Assembly: GCF_020921035.1 (NCBI RefSeq)
Contig: NC_063156.1
Span: forward strand, 23,484,283-23,548,282
DNA length: 64,000 nt
Source: Rhodamnia argentea
Taxonomy: Eukaryota; Streptophyta; Magnoliopsida; Myrtales; Myrtaceae
Direction of reading: 5' to 3'
In this document: piece after piece, positions 35,682 to 48,061 of the stretch
How positions within the stretch are numbered: the first letter of the stretch is position 1
Layout of the letters: each line of letters opens with the position of its first letter
Position numbers and translations under genes: made by a program
Notes under the pieces: model-generated
Database searches by the model: none
Seen by the model: the letters and a program-made list of their open reading frames with translations, nothing else
Told to the model about the DNA's origin: nothing

Positions 35682-38568
35682 ATGGCGGGCTCGTCGATCA
35701 TGGAGACCCTTTTCCAGCGCACGCTGGAGGACCTCATCAAGGGCATGCGGCTCCAGTTGATCGGGGAATCGGCCTTCATCTCCAAGGCCATGGAAGAAAT
35801 CCGCAGAGAGATCAAATCGACCGATCTTCATACCAAATCGATCGCGCTCCAGAAGCTCACGTACCTCAATTCCCTCCACGCCGCGGACATGTCGTGGGCC
35901 GCTTTTCACGCCGTCGAGTGCATGTCCTCTTCTCGGTTCGCCGAGAAGCGAGTTGGGTACGTCGCTGCTTCTCAATCTTTCAACGAAAGCACCCCTGTTT
36001 TGCTTCTCATCACTAACCAGCTTCGCAAGGACTTGACTAGTGTTAATGAGTATGAGGCGAGTTTGGCACTCGAATGCTTGGCCAAGATTGGTACGGTTGA
36101 CCTCGCTAGGGATTTAACCCCTGAGATTTTCACTTTGTTGTCTAGCAGCAAGGTTTTCGTTAGAAAGAAATCCATAGGGGTCACCATGAGGTTGTTTGAG
36201 AAATACCCAGATGCGGTTAGGGTTTGCTTTAAGCGTTTGGTAGAGAATTTGGAGAGTTCTGATCCGCAGAGTTTGTCAGCCACAGTCGGGGTGTTCTGTG
36301 AGTTGGCGGCAAAGGATCCACCTTCATATTTGCCTTTGGCCCCTGAGTTTTACAGGATATTGGTGGACTCAAAGAACAATTGGGTGTTGATTAAGGTGTT
36401 GAAAATTTTTGCTAAATTGGCTCCTCTGGAGCCTAGGCTGGCAAAGAAGGTGGTGGAGCCTATATGCGAGCATATGAGGAGGACTGGTGCAAAATCTCTC
36501 ATGTTTGAGTGTGTCAGAACTGTGGTGGGGAGCTTGAGTGAGTATGAATCTGCAGTGAAGCTCGCGGTTGCAAAGATTCGGGAATTCTTATTGGAAGACG
36601 ATCCAAATCTGAAGTATCTTGGGTTGCATGCGCTCTCCATTGTCCCGCCTAAGCACTTGTGGGCTGTGTTGGAGAACAAGGAGGTAGTGATCAAGTCTTT
36701 GAGTGACGAGGATGCAAATATTAAGCTTGAGTCCTTGGGTCTTGTGATGGCTATGGTCTCTGAGAGTAGTATTGTTGAGATTTCCAGGGTCTTGGTCAAT
36801 TATGCTCTTAAATCTGACCCTGAGTTTTGCAATGAGATTCTTGGATCCTTATTATCTACTTGTTCGAGAAATTTTTATGAAATAGTGGTGGATTTTGACT
36901 GGTACGTATCACTTCTCGGAGAAATGTCCAGGACTCCCCATTGCCAGAAAGGGGGAGGAAATTGAGTCTCAGCTTATTGATGTTGGGATGAGGGTCAGAG
37001 ATGCGAGGCCGGAACTTGTTCGTGTTGCTCGCAGTTTGCTGATTGACCCTGCACTACTTGGAAATCCTTTCTTGCATAGGGTCCTATCTGCTGCTGCGTG
37101 GGTCTCTGGGGAGTATGTTGAGTTCTCATTGAACCCTTTTGAGCTTGCTGAGGCACTTATACAGCCCCGTGCAAGTCTTCTGCCCAATTCAATTAGAGCA
37201 GTCTATCTGCAGTCAGTTCTCAAAATTTTAGTTTTTTCTGTAAATTCTTATCTATCTCAAACTGAGACTCTTGCTGATTTGGAGCCGGGAGTTCAAGCCT
37301 CTCAAATGGAAAATTCTGAAGCCTCTGATTTAGCAAGTGTTAGAGCACCTATTGAGAGTGAGCATGATGAAGCTTTCAATCCTGGGGTCTTAGATCGGCC
37401 ATCTGCAGATATTTCCGTGGAAGACATTGGCACTGTGGCTGATGGCGATGGTCAGACTTCTAAATTTGTTTCTTTCAGAAAGAATGGTTTTACACGGGAA
37501 TCTATTGTGAACCTGTTAAATCTAGTTGAAGTGGCCATGAGACCATTATCGGGAAGCCTTGAGGTAGAAATTCTTGAGAGGGCATGTAACATACTGGGTC
37601 TGATTGAAGTGCTTAAACGAGAAATGCCTGCTCAGTTCCAGAGTGAAATGGTTTTGGAGAAAGAAGAACTTGAAGTTCTAGAACTGATCAAATTGATGGA
37701 TGATGCTTTCTCTGAAGAGCTTGGTCCTGTCTCAACGAGTGCCCAAGATAGGGTTCCAATACCAGATGGTCTAGTTCTCAAGGATAATCTTGCTGACTTA
37801 GATGAGATCATGGGTGATGTTAAATTACCTTCATCAAATTCATTTTCTCTTGAGAGTCCTTATTATGCTGAGAGAATGGATCCTGCTTCTTCTAACGTGC
37901 AAAGCAAGGAAGATTCTGAAGCATCGAATGAATCCACGTCTCTGCTTGCAGAGCACCGTAAGAGGCATGGCTTATATTATCTCCCTTCAGAAGGAAATGG
38001 AACTATATCAAATGATTATCCGCCTGCAAATGACCTTAAATCAGGTGAAACTACTAATCAAGATGATCCTGAAGACTTTGTTAGGCTCACAGCTCAATCG
38101 CTTGTGTCAAAGAAAAAGCCAAATTATGCAAAACCAAGGCCTGTTGTAGTTAAACTCGATGAAGGAGAATTGGTCCTTGCTGTACCAAAGAAACAAGATT
38201 CAAGGGATGATTTACTATCAGGGGCTGTGCGAGATATTCTATTAGGTGACGATGCTGTGAAGTTATCCAGTTCAATAAAAGGAAAAGAGAAGGTAAACAT
38301 GGATCCTCTGGACTCGAAAGAGAACATGCATGACATGGAACATTCTCGCCATCGAAAATCTAGTTCTAGAAGAAGCAAACAACGGCCCCATCGAAAAGAG
38401 AGAGGACAGACGAGTCCAGAGAAACTTGGCATGGAAAAAGAAGAACATGGTGGAAAAGTGAAGTCAAAGAGCAGTCATCGTCATGGCCGGCAGAAGAGCC
38501 GACAAAAAGCAGAAGGCTCCTCAGACGTTATTGTTCAAACACCAGTTATCCCGGATTTTCTTTTATAG
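35682..38568 (+). CDS. AP-3 complex subunit delta (delta-adaptin), intronless, one frameshift
   Basis: Frame 1 (35682-36965) encodes the adaptin N-terminal trunk, starting MAGSSIMETLFQRTLEDLIK with HEAT-like repeats (ALQKLTYLNSLHAADMSWAA, VGYVAASQSFNESTPVLLLI). The second frame (to 38568) continues without homology loss: QLIDVGMRVRDARPELVRVA, SAAAWVSGEYVEFSLNPFEL, then an acidic hinge and a basic Ser/Arg/Lys tail ending TPVIPDFLL. The two join if one G is dropped from the G5 run at 36951-36955 (CAGAAAGGGGGAGG), giving 961 aa; otherwise translation ends at 36965 after 427 residues. AP-3 sorts cargo from Golgi or endosome to the vacuole, and delta is the large subunit. Plant delta genes are typically intronless. 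The flanking frame is perfectly preserved, so a homopolymer base-call error is as likely as a real mutation. Confidence 0.92.
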
Positions 38569-41147
38569 CATTGAATTATGTGAGTTTGTCTTCTTCAACT
38601 GTTGAATTTCTTCTTTTGCATCTCAAACCTGCATTGAGACTACAAGTTCTAGGTTTAGCTCTGCTGTAGTTTACACATTTTTTTTCTCCTGATATAGCTT
38701 GTTCATCATGAAATCTCTGATTGGTTTCTTTTGTTACACAATTTTATAGCTGTGAAGATGAGCTGTTTGAGATTTTATTTTGTTGCTCTGGCCCAGTGAA
38801 CTTCGTGTAAATTCCGTCTGCAGCATGCAGAATTTTCCATCACTGAATATTTTGCAATCTCTGAATATGAATCTTTTATTTGCTGAAGTGTAATTTATAC
38901 AACTTGACTTTAGTTGATGGAAGAATTGCTTATCCTCCTGTCTTTTTTAGTTGTTCCTTAGCTACAATGCACATTATGTACTGTGTACTCTGATCCTAGA
39001 GGCTAAGGTTGTTGAAAGTATTGAAGAGCACGCAATGACTTTGTCTATGCGCTGCGACTTGGATTGCTCAGATAGACTAATGACTACTCTTGAAGGTCTT
39101 TAAGCACTGATTAGTTGGGGCATGACTTTTGTGACCTGAGGCAGATCCATGGGGCAGCATCCTCTCATTACGTGTTCCAAAAGCTAGAAAATCTCAACTC
39201 AAGCCAATATAACATGATGGCCAGTGGTGGTGTTCCCTCTCTGTAAGTGAAGGTACGGTTTGGGCTTCATTGAACAGATGTGTTCATCTGTCTCTTGTTT
39301 AGTCCCATCTTATGCAGCATGTATATGGCTATGAATACCGTGAGTTTGCTGAATATCGAGCATGCTCAAATTTCAAGAGCTTCTACTCCTATGGAAATGT
39401 TACATGGCCTCTGTGGTGAGTTCCTCTAATGTGCAAATCAATGTCGAGTTAACGTGCTGGTAAGACGGGATATTATTAGGGGGAAACTTTGGCTTTGTCA
39501 GCAGTTCTATTTTCATTTTTCTGGGTTTCGATTACAAGGGATGCCGGTGCCATCCAACTAGCTGCCAGAACGATCAAGATCTAGGTAGTGGAATCACCCT
39601 TATTTTTCTTTCTTATGCTTACCAACAACAGCAAACATTCTGTGCTCCTCTTTGTAATCGCAACTCTAGCTGATATCAGTCCAGAGTGCTGTGGCCTGTG
39701 TCTGCTACTTTTCTCATGAAGAGAAGCGAGTAATTGCACCCAAAGCAAGCAGTGATTAGTTTGCTTTTGGCTCCGGAAGGGCAATTTAGTCTCTTTGCAC
39801 AAAGGGCTGTGGATCTAGGCTATTCGAGTCGTGGAAATAAAGTCCCACTTCGAGAAAGAATGCTTGATTAATGAGAATTTTGGCGTTCTTTATCTATACC
39901 CTTTTGATTAAGTGGAGGATGCTTACTAAAATTTGATGATCCTAAGACGAACCCTTTTTTCTATATGCCATTTTTCTTGATACACTTATCAACAAGCGCC
40001 CTGTTTGAGGTAATTATTCTGCGATCTTAAAATAAAATTTTTGAAGTAGGTTAGATTAATATTAGTACCTTAACAATGTTGGTAAAGGCTTGTAAAATAT
40101 ACGAAAACCGTTGAGAATTTTAAAAATCTATGTAACAAATTTAATGAAATACAAATTAATTGTTCTGATATTTGGTTTATTTATTCAAGTTCATTGATAG
40201 TGAACGTGGTTAAATTTGAAAATCACTTGCAAATATTTTGCTTATGTACGATTGATAAACATGAAATTATAAAATTTTTTTGAATTAACAAATAGTCTTC
40301 ACATTTTTAAAATATTCTTTTAAATGCCGATGTTTTTGGGATCGGGAACCGCATCCTAGTTAGATTAATATTAGTACTTTAACAATGTTGATAAAGGCTT
40401 GTAAAATATACGGAAACCATTGAGAATTTTTAAAATTGTAACATGAAATACAATGTTCAAAGTTTTTTTTCAATTTGTGATATGTTGCCAGAAAATCATT
40501 GCAAATATTTGTTATTACCCTTAAACATGAAATTTTTTGAAATAAAAAATAGGCTTTTCATTTTTAGAATACTCTTTTAAACCTTTAATTTGGCCAAAAA
40601 GTGTATCAATTCAATCTTAAATTTTTTTTGGCTAATTGAGTCTTAAAATTTTTGTATTGACAATATTTAATTACAAATATTTAATAATATTTTAATAATT
40701 TTCAAAATATTAATTTTTTTAGTATTTTAATAATTTTTTATTTCTTTTTTTATTAGGGCTGTTAGGAGGAGGCTATTGAGGGTTCGCAGCCCTCGCCCAA
40801 ATCATTATAAGGTAAATTTTGAAATAACAGACTGTCTTCTCTTTTTTAAAATATTCTTTTAAAGGCCTTCATCATTATAAGGATTTTCATTATCCCGCGG
40901 CAGCAAGCGATGCTAAAATTAACCATGGTCGAATTGAGCGAGTTTAGTACATAACGCAAAAAATCAAGACACTTGCAGAACATTCCACAATTTTGTCGGA
41001 AAGTTGAAAGCAAATTTAACGTCAAATGATAGCCGTTGAAATCTCAGCACCTGGGTCCCGCTTCGGTCTGCTGACCAAATCACGAAACGTAAATCACAGG
41101 CTAAACAAATAAAATCGACAAAAGCAATTTCATATTACCGTTATTTT
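38569..41147. other. Intergenic between AP-3 delta and NACK1
   Basis: Probably the AP-3 3' UTR in the first few hundred bases, then AT-rich spacer with the tandem repeat at 40050-40583. No gene supported. Confidence 0.45.
40050..40583. repeat. Diverged tandem repeat, period about 309 bp
   Basis: TTAGATTAATATTAGTAC...AACAATGTTG...AAGGCTTGTAAAATATAC occurs at 40051 and again at 40360. The end of the unit, CATTTTTAAAATATTCTTTTAAA, occurs at about 40301, in altered form at about 40559, and once more near 40837. It is an AT-rich noncoding array of about two and a half copies. Confidence 0.65.
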
Positions 41148-41261
41148 ATGACGAGTCATTTCGCCCTGCGACCGCACGAGAAATTGACCCTGAAAGAACG
41201 CGAGAAATTAGAACTAGCCGTTAGAGCCCAGGTTCAAATCGGAATCCCAGACCAAGCACGC

Positions 41262-41339
41262 TCGCTCTCCCTCTGTCTCTCTCTCTCTCCAAAACCTGTC
41301 TCACTTGCTCTCTCTCTTCTCTCTCTCTCTCTCTCTCTA
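41262..41339 (+). promoter_or_regulatory. CT-rich leader tract upstream of NACK1
   Basis: An interrupted (CT)n tract ending CTCTCTAG lies about 1.1 kb upstream of the NACK1 ATG. Pyrimidine-rich tracts often mark plant transcription starts. The remaining distance suggests a long leader intron (about 41450-42415), which is inference. Confidence 0.45.
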
Positions 41340-42422
41340 GAACCCTCATCGACCTTCCTCTGGATTTTGCGTAAAGAAGGCCTGGTTTTGGTTTTTGTTA
41401 GAGTCGAAGTTGCCCGCCGAATTTTTCGAGTATCCCTGCCGTTCAGGTGAGGTAATCGCAGTTCTTGTCGTTGAACGTCTACTCGAATTGTGTCCGAGTT
41501 GTCCAAGGTGATTGATTCTGTTTGCGGCGAATGAACAGACGTGTGTGCAACAAATGCGGGGTGGGAGGAAGATTAGAGTTCTAGTTTCGCTGGTTAAGGG
41601 GTGGTTTGTCTTTTAGTGGTTCTGGTTGCGATTGGACTTGCTTTTTAAAGAGAGAATTGACTGTGTCTGGACTGAGCCGGGTCAGTCTGGAATAGTTGAG
41701 TAGCTAGCAGATCTTAGCAAACTTAGGCAACCATGAACTCCAGTCTTAGAGAGATTGTTCTTCGACGTAGAGAAGAAAGTTGCAGATGAAAAGGCGATGA
41801 AGCTTCTCAATTGTGCTCTGGTCTTGGAGTTGTTTCTCTTCCATAGGGAAGAGGATGTACAAAGGGAAATGCAACATGATTGTCTGATCTGGATCTAATT
41901 AAGATATAGAACAAGGAAGTTGTCGGAATTATGAAGTTGGATCGGAAAGTTTCTTGGATCGCATTTATGTGATTAGCGGGTGGGAGGGAAGATATAAGAA
42001 TGCATATGGCTTTTCTATGTCTAGCCCCTTGAGTAATTTCGCTTCGGTCGAAATATCTTCGGTTTTTTTCTGAGTAGTATGTCCATTTAACTGTGTTATA
42101 GTCAAATTGAAATCGGATATACTGATGCTAGCTCATGGGATCGCTGAGTGCTAGAGCAATGGTTTTTCCCACCATTTATTTTCTATTTCAAAAGACAGTT
42201 TCTGTGGGGAGCTAGGATGTGCAAGCACTATCAAATCACTTACTAAGTCTAGTTTGTGTAGGTTGGCAGTGATATGTTCCTCTATGCTGAAAACTTGCTC
42301 TCCTATTGTAGATTACACCTTTTGGGCTGTCAAAATCAGACTCAAGGGTCATCTTAAGCCTCTCTTGTGGAGGCTTCACCATAGTCTTCTGCTTGATCGT
42401 CTAAGGGGACACAAAGATAAAG

Positions 42423-45400
42423 ATGACAGTTAGAGCTCCTGGAACACCAGCCTCAAAAGTGGAAAGAACACCTGTTTCAACACCAGGAGGCCCTAGATCC
42501 AGGGAAGAGAAGATCGTGGTCACAGTTCGTCTCAGGCCATTAAACAAAAGGGAACAGTTAGCAAAAGACCAAGTTGCATGGGAGTGTGCTGATGACCATA
42601 ACATTGTCTATAAGCCGCAACCCCAGGAACGAGTAGCTCAACCTGCTTCGTTCACATTTGGTATGCTTTTGTCTTTTAATCTTGCGATCTCTTCTAAGCT
42701 GAAGTTTTGGTGAATGATGTTGAGTGATAATGTATCCATTTCTCCAGATAGAGTTTTTGGTCCTTTAAGCTTGACCGAATCTGTCTATGAGGAAGGGGTG
42801 AAGAATGTGGCTTTATCAGCTTTAATGGGTATAAATGGTAATGTTCTAACCACACCTAATCTTTCCTGAGTTCAGCTAAAAATTGTGTATATTCATTGAG
42901 AAATGACAAATGTGTCTCCTGCAGCAACCATTTTTGCATATGGACAAACTAGCAGTGGTAAGACCTATACGATGCGAGGCATAACAGAGAAGGCTGTGAA
43001 TGATATTTACCAGCATATAGTCAATGTAAGCATCGCTAGCTTTTTTTGTTTTTTGCTGCTGTATCTTATTTGTCATGCTAAAAGCCTAGATATCTTCACA
43101 TTCTGTCTCTGTGTAGAGGCTGCTACTTGGCCACTGTGTTATGTTATGCTTACTGATGTTCTTCTGGCTTGATTGCAGACACCGGAGAGAGATTTTACCA
43201 TAAAGATCTCTGGCTTGGAAATATACAATGAAAATGTCAAGGATTTGCTAAATTCAGAATCGGGACGCAATCTTAAGCTCTTAGATGATCCAGAGGTATT
43301 AAAACATATCCATTTCTAATATTCTGGCTCACAATGTGACATCTTTCTTTTTCTCTGTTATTTCTCTTTTCTGTTTACCAGTAACATTGTGCATCTTGCA
43401 GAAAGGAACTGTTGTGGAGAAGTTGGTTGAGGAGAAAGCAAAGAATGATCAGCACTTAAGGCATTTGATAAGCATTTGTGAAGGTAGATCAATGAAGCTT
43501 TGACTTGATTCTCCTTAGTTTTCTTTTTTTTTCTTTTTTTCCTTATGCTTGGAATTATATGTCACCAAGACAATCAACCAATCCATCTCTTTTGTAGCTC
43601 AAAGACAAGTTGGTGAAACAGCCTTGAATGATAACAGCTCACGGTCACACCAGATTATACGGCTGGTCAGTAACCTGCTAAAACTTTTTAAAGATGCAAC
43701 CTCGGGAATGTTTTATGGTATCCAAAATGTGAATTATTGTTTTGGCATGCAGACGATCGAAAGCACTCTTCGTGAAAACTCAGATTGTGTTAGATCTTTC
43801 ATTGCAAGCCTGGTAAGTCCTTGTAATTTTCTATTTGCTCTTTTACTGTAAAATAAATATTTGATGGTAACAAATGCTGGATGAATGACCTGCAGAACTT
43901 TGTTGATCTAGCTGGAAGTGAAAGAGCCTCACAGACACATGCTGATGGTGCTAGACTCAGGGAAGGCTGCCACATCAACCTTAGTTTGATGACTTTGACA
44001 ACAGTGATTAGAAAGCTCAGGTCAGACTTCATAAGAGTCAGCAAATTCCTTCTCCTTTTACCTTTACCTGTTGATATGGTGAAGTGCATCTCAACACAAA
44101 ACAGGTTTCAATATATTACTGGTAGTTTAATATGCAGTTTCACATTATCTGTTAACATTAGGCTTCAATTATGTTGGTTTATTTTTGGCCAAGTCCAATT
44201 CTTCTGTTATCACTCACAAGATAGCGTTCTTTTGGCCTGTTAGGATTTCAGTGAATATTTTGCCTTGAAAAATTGTCAGTTACCTTATTTCCTGAACATT
44301 ATGATGCATTGTCTTCTGCAGTGTTGGAAAAAGAAGCGGCCATGTACCCTACCGAGATTCAAAGCTGACACGGATACTGCAGCACTCTCTTGGTGGAAAT
44401 GCACGAACTGCAATTATTTGTACCTTGAGCCCGGCGCTTAGCCATGTTGAACAATCGCGAAACACTCTCTTCTTCGCTACTAGAGCGAAGGAAGTGACAA
44501 ACAATGCTCAAGTAAACATGGTAATGATAATTCAAACATCATTTTATTCTGATTGTAGTAAAAGAGCTCTTGAATAATTCAAATATCATTTTATTCTGAT
44601 TGAAGTATGAGAGCTCTTGCACTGATTTTAACTTTGGTCGTCTTTCCTTCTTTCATAGGTCGTTTCAGATAAGCAGTTGGTGAAGCATCTACAAAAGGAA
44701 GTTGCAAGATTGGAAGCTGAGCTCCGAACCCCTGATCCGGCGAAGGAAAAAGATCAGAAAATTCAAGAGGTGAATTGAGAAAACATAGATCCCATGTGTA
44801 GTTCTGTAAGAGAATTAACTCATAAGGCCTACTGTTCTTTTCTGAATCTCTGTAGATGGAACTGGAGATTCAGGAATTGAGACGCCAAAGAGATCTTGCA
44901 CAAACACAGGTTGATGAGCTGCGCAAAAAATTCGAAGAGGATGGGCAGGTATCCTCTTACTACTTATTTTCTTCTTTTCCTTCGTGCCACCCCATTTTCA
45001 TCATTAGCTTACGCATAATCTAAATTTATAGGGCCAAAATGTACTTGAATCGCCTTGTCCTTCAGTGAAGAAATGCCTTTCTTATGCTGGTACATTGACA
45101 CCGGAAGAAGGAAGGGGACTGAGCCGCAGTGACAGGCCACGGAACAAATTGCTGAGACTATCTATGAGGCAATCGTCAACTGCTCCCTTCACACTCATGC
45201 ATGAGATTCGCAAACTTGAGAATCTCCAGGACCAGCTCAGAGACGAAGCAAATCGAGCTCTCGAAGTACTACAAAAAGAAGTCGCTTGTCATAGGCTGGG
45301 AAATCAAGATGCAGCTGAGACAATTGCAAAGCTGCAAGCAGAAATAAGGGAAATGTGTGCCGTCAGATCAGCAGCACCCAAGGAAGTTGAAGTTGGAAAT

Positions 45401-46838
45401 GTCATTGCAACTCACAAAAGTGTCAGTGCTAATCTTAAGGATGAGATAACAAGACTTCATTCACAAGGAAGCAACATTGCAGATCTTGAGGAGCAGCTTG
45501 AAAATGTCCAGAAGTCTATTGATAAACTGGTGATGTCTCTTCCAAGCAACCTTCAGAATGGCAACAACGAAGCAACACCTAAGGCAAAGAGTCACACAAA
45601 AAGGAAAAAGCTGCTTCCTTTGGCTTCCAGCAACAGTGCTAACCGTTCAAATTTCATAAAATCTCCTTGCTCTCCTCTATCAGCTTCTAGACAAATTCTG
45701 GAGGCTGATTCTGAGAATAGAGCTCCTGAGAACAACTGCGAGACTGTTTCTAAGGATTCCTTGCATGAACATGAGAAAGAGAATACTGCAAAGAATGAAG
45801 ACGGAGAAGTCACATCAAAGGAAGGACCTCCGGGTTATCGCCGTTCAAGTTCAGTTAATATGAGGAAAATGCAGCAAATGTTCCAAAATGCAGCTGAAGA
45901 GAATGTGAGAAGCATAAGAGCATATGTCACTGAACTGAAAGAACGGGTGGCCAAATTGCAATACCAAAAGCAGCTTCTTGTTTGCCAGGTTCATTGGGGA
46001 CCGTTTCTTGATTTACATCTCATCACCATCTTTTAATTTAATGCATAGCGAGTTTCACTCATTTGGATTTTCTGCCCCTGTAGGTGTTGGAACTCGAAGC
46101 AAATGAAGCAGCCGGACATGATTTACAAGATGATAACACGAATGAGCCAGACCAGCCTCAGCTTCCCTGGAGTTTAACTTTCAAGGAGCAAAGGCAACAA
46201 ATCATTGAGCTATGGGATGTGTGCTTCGTATCCATCATCCACAGGACGCAGTTTTATCTGTTATTCAAAGGGGATCCAGCTGATCAAATATACATGGAAG
46301 TGGAGCTTAGGCGTTTGACATGGTTGCAGCAGCACTTAGCAGAACTTGGGAATGCAAGTCCTGCGCATGTGGGAGATGAGCCCATTGTGTCACTATCATC
46401 AAGGTTTCTCTCTCTTTCTCTCTCTCACACACACACGAACGCAGAGGGACATAATTATTATGCATCATCAGTTGTGTAAAATTCTAACATATTGGCTTGC
46501 TTATTTTTAGCATTAGAGCATTGAAACGGGAGAGGGAATTTCTGGCCAAAAGGTTGACCTCACGTTTGACCGCAGAGGAGAGAGATGCCTTATACATTAA
46601 ATGGGATGTGCCACTTGAGGGGAAGCAGAGGAAGCTGCAGTTTGTAAGCAAACTTTGGACAGATCCTCATGATCCCCAACATATACAGGAAAGTGCTGAG
46701 ATAGTGGCCAAACTCGTAGGGTTTTCTGGAAGTGGAAACATGTCAAAGGAGATGTTTGAGCTTAATTTCGCTGTTCCTGCTGATAAAAGGACGTGGATTA
46801 TGGGGTGGAACCAAATCTCAAACCTTCTTAATTTATAA
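42423..46838 (+). CDS. NACK1: Kinesin-7 NACK1/HINKEL-type, complete, 14 exons
   Basis: Exons: 42423-42660, 42748-42837, 42925-43025, 43179-43295, 43402-43483, 43598-43665, 43753-43812, 43896-44020, 44322-44520, 44659-44769, 44856-44948, 45032-45988, 46084-46403, 46511-46838. All are GT-AG with consistent phase: 2889 nt, 962 aa, close to tobacco NACK1. N-terminus [20 protein letters not shown], then [18 protein letters not shown]-loop GQTSSGKT (about residue 117), switch [13 protein letters not shown], switch [22 protein letters not shown]. Neck and coiled coil: [20 protein letters not shown]. The C-terminal plant kinesin domain includes [24 protein letters not shown]1 is a plus-end motor at the phragmoplast midline; it binds and activates a NPK1/ANP-type MAPKKK to drive cell-plate expansion in cytokinesis. 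Closer to NACK1 than TES/NACK2 by recalled sequence. Confidence 0.96.
44527..44619 (+). repeat. 47-bp tandem duplication in a NACK1 intron
   Basis: ATAATTCAAAYATCATTTTATTCTGATTG...GAGCTCTTG appears twice (44527 and 44574) in the intron between exons 9 and 10. A small duplication, probably from replication slippage. Confidence 0.75.
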
Positions 46839-47691
46839 TCTACAGTATTGATTCTGTAAGTACACCTTTCATATCTCTTCTCTTGTACATGGAAATAGAA
46901 CTTGGAGCTACTCTCCGGCGTTCTGATTTTTTTCCCCAATATGGAGTGCCTCTAGAACATTATGCAACATCAGCATTTGGCAATATTATCTTTTGTAATT
47001 CTTATCAGCAGAATAAAGAAAATTGATTATTCCCCCACCCACACCACCCCCCCCCAATCTTCACTTTTTCAGATTCATTGTGCTTCACTGCGCTTATTTA
47101 CTTGGAGTGGAGTTTTGTGTGATTGTAGAATTACTTGAAAGTAGTATGCAATGTGAGTTTTAAATCACAACTATGACGTGCAAATGAAAAGCATTAATTA
47201 AGTGGCTGGGATGTGTCGGGATTCTCACATGGCCGGCGTCAATCAGTGTTGGTTAATGTGAAATAGCAGATGCTGTGGTTGGTACTCGGTAACTCATGAA
47301 CACGAAATTCCTTCTTAATAATCAGGAAACACCAATTCCTACCTACTTCTGCCATACATTCTTTATATTTTTGCTTATCTATGCCTTGGTAGTTTGTTAT
47401 TAACTCCTTAACAAGAAACTTCCTGTAGATCAGGAAGTACATTAATGAACAGCAGATGGGCAAGAAATACATGGAAGAAGCACTAAAAACTGGAGATGGG
47501 TACATTTGGTGATGACCAATTTATTCGTATCACAAGCAGTGCCTCCACACGAACTGATATATATATATTGAAAATCACATCAGGACTATAAGTACATTAC
47601 CGCCTAATCTCAACTCAGATTTCCACTCCAAAATAAGGTCCAGGTAATATAGTATGCTTTTAAAGAAAAGCTGCTCTGTGATTAAACTGCC
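46839..47691. other. Intergenic, convergent 3' ends of NACK1 and nsLTP
   Basis: Contains a C/A-rich run at 47035-47057 and a TATATATAT stretch at about 47560. The 3' UTRs of the two convergent genes probably lie here. No gene supported. Confidence 0.45.
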
Positions 47692-47970
47692 TCAGCATTT
47701 GGGAAATGGAGTTCCACAAGTACGAGCAACCTTCCTGGCATTAGGAGAGTTCACAAACTTCTTCAGGCTGGGATTCTTGAGGTACTGGCAAAGGCAGGGT
47801 TCCTGCTCCTTGATTTTGGTGCAGCATAGTGTAGATGGTGGAGTCGATGACACAATCGAGTTAGCACACGAGCTAAGTTCTGTCGGTTTGCATGTTACTG
47901 CCATAGTGATCTGCGCATCAGCTAGAAGCAGCAATAGCAAAGAGCAGAAGACAATGGATGGTGCCTTCAT
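47692..47970 (-). CDS. Non-specific lipid-transfer protein, type 2
   Basis: Single exon, 92 aa. A hydrophobic signal peptide (VFCSLLLLLLADAQITMA, cleavage near residue 24) is followed by a mature part of about 68 residues. The eight cysteines fall at 27, 35, 49, 50, 59, 61, 85 and 92, spacing C-x7-C-x13-CC-x8-C-x1-C-x23-C-x6-C, which is the type 2 nsLTP pattern. The hydrophobic residue in the CxC motif (L60) also fits type 2. Such proteins are secreted, bind lipids in a cavity held by four disulfides, and act in cuticle, suberin or defence-related lipid traffic. A TATA box and a CT-rich leader lie just upstream, so the gene appears complete and intact. Confidence 0.95.
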   Translation of the reverse strand: MKAPSIVFCSLLLLLLADAQITMAVTCKPTELSSCANSIVSSTPPSTLCCTKIKEQEPCLCQYLKNPSLKKFVNSPNARKVARTCGTPFPKC

Positions 47971-47985
47971 TTGGTGTGTGCTTCG

Positions 47986-48011
47986 AGAGAGAGAGAGAGA
48001 GAGAGAGAGAT
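47986..48011 (-). repeat. (GA)n microsatellite in the nsLTP leader
   Basis: About 13 GA units on the plus strand, (CT)n on the gene strand, ending about 15 bp upstream of the start codon. Confidence 0.85.
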
Positions 48012-48051
48012 GATTGGTTTAGGGTGTGAGGTGTGTTGGAAGTAGCCCCTC

Positions 48052-48059
48052 TATATATA
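48052..48059 (-). promoter_or_regulatory. TATA box of the nsLTP gene
   Basis: CTATATATAG at 48051-48060, about 85 bp upstream of the ATG. It predicts transcription start near 48025 and a 5' UTR of about 50 nt that includes the CT repeat. Confidence 0.7.
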
Positions 48060-48061
48060 GT

